DNA from: Bacteroidia bacterium
GTDB lineage: Bacteria; Bacteroidota; Bacteroidia; NS11-12g; UBA9320
DNA: 7,102 nucleotides
Assembly (NCBI GenBank): GCA_029253325.1
Contig: JAQWZS010000156.1
Location: 1-7,102 of the forward strand
Direction of reading: 5' to 3'
Each line of letters opens with the position of its first letter. Positions within the stretch are counted from its first letter, which is position 1. Under the pieces are notes generated by a model that ran no database searches, was not told the DNA's origin, and saw only the letters and a program-made list of their open reading frames with translations. The translations under genes and the position numbers were made by a program. Shown here piece by piece: positions 1-5,287 of this stretch.

Positions 1-1745
1 CTAAAGTCTGCTGTAATCACCTGTTTCTTTGCACTAGAAACTAGCACTCCTAGTAACATTAAACCAAATCCAATATGTGCTATAGATGAGCCTGAAAGTT
101 TTACAGATCGTATATATAAAATGATGTAAGTTATATTTCCAACTAAAGCATAAAAACCCGCAAACATGAGTATCACAAACATGGGATTAGCTATTTCAAA
201 AAGAAATATTCCTCCAAAAGTTAAAACTACAGCTAGCAATAGAGTAATTAAAATTTCTACGAATAACTTTCGAGTGTTAGGCGTGTTTTTATATCTAAAA
301 AACTGAGATATGGCCATCAGAACTGCTATAACAATAGCTATTGGCATTTGATACATGTTATAATAACCTATAACATCTTCTGGAGGGACCATACTTGTTC
401 CAAAAATCTTATTGAAAACAGGCTTTGAAGTACCCACTAAGACCTGTACCGAAGACAGTACCAACATTAATGATCCAATAAACATCCAAAACTCTCTACC
501 TAAAATATTATCATCACTGGCATGATTGTTTATATTTTTATTGAGGTTTAAAACAAACCATACAAGTCCTAGTATAGATAAAATAAGTAGAGGATAAAAG
601 CTAATTTTTGTATAAAATGGTAACACTAAAACCAACAAACTAACAGGTATAATAATATACCATCTTTTAGCAGCACTATCCGTGACAGCTATTATTGGCA
701 ACCAAATAAACAATACTACAAACTGCATCAATTGACCAGCCAAACCAAGGTCGGTAAATGAATGGACAGATGTCTCACCAAGCACCCCACTTCTTGTAAG
801 AAAAGTCGCATAGAGCACCATGATATAGGTCGAAATAATTAACGTATATGAGGCTATGGTAGAACTATTTGTGACCTTTTTGATTAGCATCAAATGAATT
901 CCAGAAATCAATAAAAGCCATGGAACCAAAGATGCGTTTTCTACAGGATCCCATGCCCAATAACCTCCAAAACTTAGCGATTCATAAGCCCAGAATCCAC
1001 CCATGATAATTCCTGCCCCTAGTATCATTCCTCCAGCTAAAGCCCATGGTAACGCTGGTTTTATCCAAGCCCTGTACTCCTTTTCAAACAACGATGTCAC
1101 AGCAAAAGCAAACGGTATTATGGTCAATGCAAAACCCAAAAAAAGTGTCGGCGGATGAATAACCATCCAATAGTTTTGTAATAGCGGATTTAAACCTGTC
1201 CCATCAACTACATTTTCTAGATAATTTGGCATTGAAAAAATAGGTGCCTGCATTTTATCTCTCAATAATTCAAAAGGACTACTACCAAGCTTGTAAACCC
1301 CAAAAACATCTACGCCTATTATCATTGAAGTAAGCACCACTTGCGATAAAGCCATGATGGCTAATACACCCCGCTCCCATCTTTTAGCTGTTAGAATAAG
1401 CAACAGTCCGAGGATTGCATTCCACACCATCCAAAGTAAAAAACTTCCTTCTTGACCCTCCCAAAAACAAGAAACCATATAGCGTAATGGCAGTGAGTTA
1501 CTGCTATGTTCATAGGCATAAGCATATTCATAATAATGCCCCTGTATAATAACAAATAATGTAACAAATACTCCTAAAACAGCTAGTACGTGAGTAATAA
1601 AAAAGGTCCTTCCTAAGCTCTTATTGTTTGAAGATATAGTGTAAAAAATAGCACTTAGCAATGCACATACAAAGGCTATTACAACAAAGAAATGTCCAAT
1701 GTTACCAAGAAATAAATTTTCTCCAATAAATGTTATGGGCTGCAT
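1..1745 (-). CDS. ccmF: Cytochrome c heme lyase subunit CcmF (3' end outside window)
   Basis: CcmF is the multi-pass inner-membrane protein of System I cytochrome c maturation that takes heme from holo-CcmE and attaches it to apocytochrome c in the periplasm. The visible 581 residues carry the family hallmarks: WEGQEGSFLLW at 95-105, HPPTLFLGF from H197, the tryptophan-rich WWD segment GGYWAWDPVENASLVPW at 260-276, LTRSGVLGE then H328, and IAHIGFGLMLLG around H557. H197, H284, H328 and H557 line up in order and approximate spacing with the four conserved heme-ligand histidines of E. coli CcmF (173, 261, 303, 491), from memory. The ATG is fixed at its 5' side: an in-frame TAG lies two codons upstream. 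The start is 6 bases after the ccmE stop, with no clear Shine-Dalgarno sequence. The gene runs off the window while still open; Bacteroidota homologues often reach about 1000 residues, so much may be missing. CcsA/CcsB is the related alternative, but gene context and WEGQEG/HPP motifs favour CcmF. Confidence 0.95.
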   Translation of the reverse strand, partial: MQPITFIGENLFLGNIGHFFVVIAFVCALLSAIFYTISSNNKSLGRTFFITHVLAVLGVFVTLFVIIQGHYYEYAYAYEHSSNSLPLRYMVSCFWEGQEGSFLLWMVWNAILGLLLILTAKRWERGVLAIMALSQVVLTSMIIGVDVFGVYKLGSSPFELLRDKMQAPIFSMPNYLENVVDGTGLNPLLQNYWMVIHPPTLFLGFALTIIPFAFAVTSLFEKEYRAWIKPALPWALAGGMILGAGIIMGGFWAYESLSFGGYWAWDPVENASLVPWLLLISGIHLMLIKKVTNSSTIASYTLIISTYIMVLYATFLTRSGVLGETSVHSFTDLGLAGQLMQFVVLFIWLPIIAVTDSAAKRWYIIIPVSLLVLVLPFYTKISFYPLLILSILGLVWFVLNLNKNINNHASDDNILGREFWMFIGSLMLVLSSVQVLVGTSKPVFNKIFGTSMVPPEDVIGYYNMYQMPIAIVIAVLMAISQFFRYKNTPNTRKLFVEILITLLLAVVLTFGGIFLFEIANPMFVILMFAGFYALVGNITYIILYIRSVKLSGSSIAHIGFGLMLLGVLVSSAKKQVITADF

Positions 1746-1751
1746 ACTCTA

Positions 1752-2150
1752 TTAAGACGATTGGGCAGAGTTATTGTTTTGTTCATCCTTATATTTAGAA
1801 GGACATTTAGGCATGACCTTAGATGCTCGAAAGACTTCACCGTCTGAGCGACCATACATATTGACTGTTTCTGCACGTTCAAAGTCTTGTTGCTTGGGAT
1901 TTGTTGAAACTACCTTCCGAATGTTTCCATTTTTATCTTTTAGATAAAAGCTAAAATAATTAGGATCAATCTGTGGATTGTATTCCATAGGTTTTTCTTT
2001 AACCAAAAAACCTGTAATATGAAAAGTCTCATTTGGATTAGCGTCAGCTTCGGCAAATGTAGAACTCTTTTCTGCTCCTGAATAAGTAGTCATGATTGCA
2101 GCAATTGCAACTGCTAACATGATGAGAAGTACTATAACTTTAGGTTTCAT
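1752..2150 (-). CDS. ccmE: Periplasmic heme chaperone CcmE, CxxxY variant
   Basis: CcmE receives heme from CcmC on the periplasmic face of the inner membrane, holds it covalently, and delivers it to CcmF. The 132-residue protein has one N-terminal membrane anchor (about 5-23) and an OB-fold-type beta domain with the stretches FHITGFLV (43-50), YFSFYLKD (65-72) and VNMYGR (96-101). The C-terminus is a flexible polar tail. Where E. coli has H130xxxY134 (KHDENY) this protein has KCPSKY, with C116 and Y120. The only other histidine is H44, in the beta domain, so the standard attachment histidine is absent. Cysteine-type CcmE is known from Desulfovibrio, and I believe it is widespread in Bacteroidota, so this is a functional variant and not decay. 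The ATG overlaps the upstream ccmD-like gene by 11 bases, implying coupled translation. Length and position between ccmC and ccmF fit the family. Confidence 0.93.
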   Translation of the reverse strand: MKPKVIVLLIMLAVAIAAIMTTYSGAEKSSTFAEADANPNETFHITGFLVKEKPMEYNPQIDPNYFSFYLKDKNGNIRKVVSTNPKQQDFERAETVNMYGRSDGEVFRASKVMPKCPSKYKDEQNNNSAQSS

Positions 2151-2346
2151 TTTGATTCTTTTCTATCTGGGTAATCTTTCGATCTAATCGGATTAGGTAA
2201 ATGATCAAAAGTGAAAAAATGATAAGAAGAACAGCAACAACCACATAAATCTTTTGATTTTGATAAAAAAAATCGTCCAAAGACATAGAATCCTGTGCCA
2301 ATGCAGACAAACTAAATAATAATAATATCCAACTATATTTCCTCAT
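2140..2346 (-). CDS. CcmD-like small membrane protein
   Basis: This 68-residue protein sits between ccmC and ccmE, where ccmD is found, and is probably the CcmD-family subunit that stabilises the CcmC-CcmE heme-handover complex. It starts with a likely signal peptide (MRKYSWILLLFSLSALAQ, cleavage after residue 17 or 18). A short acidic linker follows, then one membrane helix at about 33-52 (KIYVVVAVLLIIFSLLIIYL), then a charged tail with RLDRKITQIEKNQ that would face the cytoplasm. The single helix followed by basic residues resembles classical CcmD, but proteobacterial CcmD has no cleavable signal peptide; the extra leader is, as far as I recall, a Bacteroidota trait. The gene overlaps ccmC by 14 bases and ccmE by 11, so the three are probably translationally coupled. 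Assignment rests on position and architecture more than on sequence identity. Confidence 0.8.
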   Translation of the reverse strand: MRKYSWILLLFSLSALAQDSMSLDDFFYQNQKIYVVVAVLLIIFSLLIIYLIRLDRKITQIEKNQNET

Positions 2347-3001
2347 ATTTCCTTTTAATTTCAGTAAGTCTACATCTCAACGTTGCTATCCAAACACCTA
2401 ACAATATCCAACCTAAACTTGCTAGATAAAAAACCTTACGCAAATTATTATCCAAATCCAATGAACTGAATCCGACCGTATCTCCACTTGCTGGGTGCAA
2501 ACTTGTTTCCGCCATTCTAGGATAAATAATTATCAAAACAATATAAATCGGGAAAGCAAACAAATTGTATACTGCTGATATTTTAGCTCTTTGAATTTCG
2601 TCTTCAAGGCTGTTTCTTAAGATATAATAGGCTAAATAAATTAGCATCCCAATGGCTGCTCCATTCAATTTAGCATCTTCTACCCACCAAGTTCCCCAAG
2701 TAAACCTTGCCCAAAATGAACCTGTAATTAAGCCCATTAAACCAAAGATCATGCTTACTTTAATAAAACTTCCAGATAGGCTGTCATATCGAATATCACC
2801 TTTGGACAAATACTTGATACCATACACATAAGACGTTGTCAAAAGTATAATCATGGTGAACCACATAGGTACATGGTAGTATAAGTTTCGAATGGTTTTT
2901 GCAAGAATGCCAATATCGTCAGGAGCTTGCATCAAAAAGCCACCAATTATGGCATAAGCAACACATAAAATTGACAATATTTTCCACCAGTATTTTCTCA
3001 C
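2333..3001 (-). CDS. ccmC: Heme-handling inner-membrane protein CcmC
   Basis: CcmC binds heme on the periplasmic side of the inner membrane and loads it onto CcmE. The 222-residue protein has about six hydrophobic helices and the tryptophan-rich loop of the heme-handling superfamily, SFWARFTWGTWWVEDAKLNG at 95-114. The two ligand histidines appear as YYHVP (H43) and SLHPASGD (H169), equivalent to E. coli H60 and H184 by position. The usual WWVWDARL is WWVEDAKL here, so one aromatic of the motif is replaced by E108. The start is GTG at 3001; MRKYWWKILSI begins the first helix as in homologues, and the next in-frame methionine (residue 24) would remove that helix. It is the first gene of the ccm unit, behind a promoter-like box. 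ccmB, which I recall often preceding ccmC in Flavobacteriia, is not upstream here. Confidence 0.95.
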   Translation of the reverse strand: MRKYWWKILSILCVAYAIIGGFLMQAPDDIGILAKTIRNLYYHVPMWFTMIILLTTSYVYGIKYLSKGDIRYDSLSGSFIKVSMIFGLMGLITGSFWARFTWGTWWVEDAKLNGAAIGMLIYLAYYILRNSLEDEIQRAKISAVYNLFAFPIYIVLIIIYPRMAETSLHPASGDTVGFSSLDLDNNLRKVFYLASLGWILLGVWIATLRCRLTEIKRKYEEI

Positions 3002-3015
3002 GCTGAATCTAATTA

Positions 3016-3043
3016 CAAAGTTAATTTTTTAAAATAAATCAGA
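3016..3043 (-). promoter_or_regulatory. Probable Bacteroidota-type promoter of the ccm unit
   Basis: Read on the minus strand, TAACTTTG at 3023..3016 matches the Bacteroidota -7 consensus TAnnTTTG. A weak partner, TCTG at 3043..3040, lies 16 bases upstream where a TTG/TTTG -33 element would be expected; it is one mismatch away and slightly close. The box lies in the only real intergenic gap of the window, 14 bases before the ccmC GTG, so the transcript leader would be under about 12 nucleotides. The consensus is degenerate and a few hits are expected by chance in AT-rich DNA of this length; the call depends on its location, directly after a hairpin ending the previous unit. Confidence 0.5.
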
Positions 3044-3062
3044 CTTTATTACTAAAAGTTTA

Positions 3063-3084
3063 AACCACCCTTAAAAAAGTGGTT
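3063..3084 (-). terminator. Weak terminator-like hairpin after the coaX-lptC unit
   Basis: On the minus strand AACCAC (3084..3079) and GTGGTT (3068..3063) form a perfect 6-base stem, which may extend by two G-T wobble pairs into the loop. It begins one base after the stop of the 69-residue membrane protein. The downstream tail is only moderately T-rich (TAAACTTTTA), so it is a weak intrinsic terminator at best. Its position between two gene groups, just before the ccm promoter box, supports a unit boundary. Confidence 0.45.
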
Positions 3085-3085
3085 A

Positions 3086-3295
3086 CTAATCAAATTTCCC
3101 ATCCTTTTTTTTCTGCATGAACTGCTTACGTCTCAACATAAAATATCTAAAAAAGGCAAATAGTGATAAGCCTAAAAAAAGATATACCGTATTCATATCT
3201 GTATTGGCAGATGCATAACTGTTATAGGCTTCAAAGAAGCACACCGCCCCAACTATCATCCAAATGATTTGTAATATACGAGGTAATCTTTTCAT
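3086..3295 (-). CDS. Small two-helix membrane protein, unknown function
   Basis: I do not recognise a named family. The 69-residue protein has two hydrophobic segments (about 8-26 and 36-53), a short polar loop (SYASANTDMN) between them, and a strongly basic C-terminal tail (RRKQFMQKKKDGK). By the positive-inside rule both ends would be cytoplasmic, making a helical hairpin in the inner membrane. It starts with ATG 15 bases after the lptC stop and ends just before a hairpin, so it is the last gene of the envelope unit. A small two-helix gene after lptC is, from memory, a recurring arrangement in Flavobacteriia, which argues that this is a real gene. A link to LPS transport is suggested only by position. 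No Shine-Dalgarno sequence is visible. Confidence 0.75.
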   Translation of the reverse strand: MKRLPRILQIIWMIVGAVCFFEAYNSYASANTDMNTVYLFLGLSLFAFFRYFMLRRKQFMQKKKDGKFD

Positions 3296-3310
3296 GATTC
3301 AAATATACAC

Positions 3311-3892
3311 TTACTCGAGTGTTGCTTCATCTTCGTCTAAGTATACCATACCAGTAACACGCGAAAATTTATAATTCAGAAAACTTTCATCACTCTCAAA
3401 GCCCTCGGCCATAATAATTTTTTCGTCTCTAATCCTCACACGAACAGATTTTTGTGACGTTATTCGTCTAAGTTTCTTATCCCAGATTAATTCATCAGTT
3501 TTAATCTCTTCATCATTTCGATTGAGTACCCTCACGCTATCCCTTATTTCTATTTTATCGTCCTTTTCATAATGCATTGCGTACTTAGAATTTAAAGTAC
3601 TTGTTGTATCTCCCATACCATCAAAAAAAATAGCAAAAACTCCATTTGGCATTTCCATACGAGGATTTTTTTTATCGGGAAATCTTTTAAGAACAGGAGC
3701 TTTTATAGTTGCTCGTAAAATTGCAGAATCTGTATAAGTGATATAGACATTTTCAGCAACTTCAACACTCATACTATCCAAATCCTCATTGAGTTGAGAC
3801 AATTCGTCAATCGAGTGACTTGGTTTGCATGAAAAGAAAAAAGCGATAGCTATAATAGCTATCGCTTTGTATTTAATGCTTGATAATATCAT
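3311..3892 (-). CDS. lptC: LPS export system lipoprotein LptC
   Basis: LptC links the inner-membrane LptBFG ABC transporter to periplasmic LptA and carries lipopolysaccharide toward the outer membrane. The protein has 193 residues. It begins with a lipoprotein-type signal (MILSSIKYK, then the hydrophobic run AIAIIAIAFFF) and the putative lipidated cysteine C22 in FFSC. The rest is a beta-rich domain with the repeating strand pattern of the LptC/DUF1239 fold, including the typical segment DELIWDKKLRRITSQKSVRV. Bacteroidota LptC proteins are commonly lipoproteins, unlike the helix-anchored E. coli protein. The ATG at 3892 is preferred, 7 bases after the stop of the TPR gene, because it opens the signal peptide directly; an in-frame TTG at 3910 would add six residues and overlap the TPR gene. 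The codons of the hydrophobic run form a long perfect inverted repeat, described separately. Confidence 0.85.
   Translation of the reverse strand: MILSSIKYKAIAIIAIAFFFSCKPSHSIDELSQLNEDLDSMSVEVAENVYITYTDSAILRATIKAPVLKRFPDKKNPRMEMPNGVFAIFFDGMGDTTSTLNSKYAMHYEKDDKIEIRDSVRVLNRNDEEIKTDELIWDKKLRRITSQKSVRVRIRDEKIIMAEGFESDESFLNYKFSRVTGMVYLDEDEATLE
3831..3868 (-). terminator. Terminator-like hairpin plus T-tract inside the lptC start
   Basis: On the minus strand AAAGCGATAGCTA (3868..3856) and its exact reverse complement (3852..3840) are separated by only three bases. The right arm runs into a T-tract, so the strand reads six T, one C, four T, one C (3842..3831). This is the form of an intrinsic terminator: a 13-pair stem with five G-C pairs followed by a U-rich tail. 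It lies 32 bases after the TPR gene stop and entirely inside codons 9 to 21 of lptC, encoding the KAIAIIAIAF signal-peptide run. It could end part of the transcription from the upstream genes, act as a translation-sensitive attenuator, or be structurally silent because ribosomes cover it. Confidence 0.5.
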
Positions 3893-3899
3893 ATAGGTA

Positions 3900-5285
3900 C
3901 TATCCACCAATAGTTCTCACTATGGTTGATTCACCGATCCAACACCCAACAGTGTAAGTATCTCCGTTATTTATATTTTTAAAGAACGCATCCTCTTTCC
4001 CAGGGAAATAGGCAGAATACTTTGAAATTTTAGCATTAGCCGTTTCAGCAATCGAAGGATCAACACTTCTAGCCTTGATATACTTGTCTACAGCAACTAA
4101 ATATACACCTCCTCTTCCTAAGTCTCCACTTCCACAACTGCTAGCACTTGCAGCATATGCATCTCCAATAAGGATGTATGCCTCTCCGCAATTATTATTT
4201 ATAGCAAGAGCTTTTCTAGCATATTCACGCGTAGAAGAATACTTACCTCCGTTTTTGGCAGTTTTAGCTAACTTTATCCAAATATTGAATTTCTCTTCGT
4301 CAGTAGACGATAATTCTGCAGCTTTTTTGTAGTACTCTATAGATTTAATATCGTCCCCTTTTTTACCGAACGCTTTAGCCAATGAAAGTGCAGCATTCAT
4401 ATTAGGCTCTAGTTCAAAAAGAGCTTCAGCACATTGGAAGTAAAATGGCTGACCTTCACATCCACCTCTATCTAACAATTTAACAGTAGAAGCTAACCAG
4501 CTTGAATTTCCTTTATTCTCCTCAAAATAAGGTTGCTTTAGTTCTGTTAACTTATCACAATCAAGATATGGCTTAAGCATACCAATAATTGCATTTTGGG
4601 TCTTGACCCATTTAACGCCCTTAATTGAGTCTTTTACTGACAAACCTGATGCTGTATATTTAACAATGTTGGCATCTATAATTGGGGTAACTTGATCGAG
4701 TATTAAAAAAAGACTATCCAAAGACATTTTTTTCTTTTTATACTGTTTTACTCCAGCATAAATGTAATCAGAAGGCACATCGTATCTTGTTTTATTTCCT
4801 TGAATTCGAATGGATTCTTCAAATAAAGATAAAGCTAAATCTCTATTCTTAGGTTGCAATTTGGACATATCATCAGCCCATTTACCCTTCACATATCCCT
4901 CATCACCAAAAAATTCGATTCTTCTTTGATGACATAGCAAAAGAGTATCAACTAATCCACTGAACCTTGATTTATAGGAAGTATCTCTCAACGCCTTTTT
5001 AATAATGTAAGGTCCTGAATAAGTAATTCTCTTCTGAATGCACGGAGCATTCTGAAACAAGTACATCCAGTAAGGAAAAGCCTCAACATATTTTTTCTCT
5101 TGATAATATTGATTAAATAAGGATAGCTTCCGTGCAGTCTCTGCACTATCATTCCCCCATTTATTATCACAAGGGTTTGTCGAGGTGTTTGTCTCAGAAA
5201 CAACAGTTTCTGCTGTTTGAGCATATAGCCCTTTAGTAAGCACTAAACTAACTACAATTAAAATATACTTATTTAAAAAATTCAT
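3900..5285 (-). CDS. Secreted TPR-repeat protein, probably periplasmic
   Basis: The 461-residue product starts with a clear signal peptide (MNFLNKYILIVVSLVLTKGLYAQ, cleavage near residue 21-23). The mature protein is largely helical. Three TPR-like units lie in the C-terminal half, at about 282-325 (including KSIEYYKKAAEL), 331-365 (including REYARKALAIN) and 366-410 (including VAVDKYIKARSVDP); a further degenerate one may lie at 55-82. It contains nine cysteines after the signal peptide (39, 82, 118, 243, 276, 285, 366, 384, 448), which suggests disulphides. It ends with GDTYTVGCWIGES, a tail I recall from flavobacterial homologues. TPR domains bind proteins, so a scaffold or partner role for the neighbouring barrel or Lpt proteins is plausible but inferred. 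The ATG at 5285, two bases after the upstream stop, is chosen because it opens the signal peptide; an in-frame ATG at 5315 would add ten lysine-rich residues and overlap the upstream gene. Confidence 0.85.
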   Translation of the reverse strand: MNFLNKYILIVVSLVLTKGLYAQTAETVVSETNTSTNPCDNKWGNDSAETARKLSLFNQYYQEKKYVEAFPYWMYLFQNAPCIQKRITYSGPYIIKKALRDTSYKSRFSGLVDTLLLCHQRRIEFFGDEGYVKGKWADDMSKLQPKNRDLALSLFEESIRIQGNKTRYDVPSDYIYAGVKQYKKKKMSLDSLFLILDQVTPIIDANIVKYTASGLSVKDSIKGVKWVKTQNAIIGMLKPYLDCDKLTELKQPYFEENKGNSSWLASTVKLLDRGGCEGQPFYFQCAEALFELEPNMNAALSLAKAFGKKGDDIKSIEYYKKAAELSSTDEEKFNIWIKLAKTAKNGGKYSSTREYARKALAINNNCGEAYILIGDAYAASASSCGSGDLGRGGVYLVAVDKYIKARSVDPSIAETANAKISKYSAYFPGKEDAFFKNINNGDTYTVGCWIGESTIVRTIGG

Positions 5286-5287
5286 CT

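Noticed and set aside
2053..2060. TACATTTG promoter-like box inside ccmE
   Set aside because: It is in the middle of a coupled coding region with no gene start placed to use it; probably a chance match.
2338..3001. CcmC and the CcmD-like protein both start with MRKY
   Set aside because: The similarity stops after the first few residues, and short basic starts before a hydrophobic segment are common; there is no sign of duplication.
3300..3307. TATATTTG promoter-like box just before the 69-residue membrane gene
   Set aside because: It matches TAnnTTTG on the minus strand but sits only four bases before the ATG and has no TTG element at the right distance; a few chance matches are expected in this AT-rich window.
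4075..4332. Plus-strand open frame of 85 codons opposite the TPR gene
   Set aside because: It is antisense to the TPR-repeat coding region and shows no domain, start context or neighbour of its own.
4988..5224. Minus-strand frame of 78 codons inside the TPR gene
   Set aside because: It overlaps the TPR gene in another frame; the TPR frame has the signal peptide and repeats, so this is a shadow.
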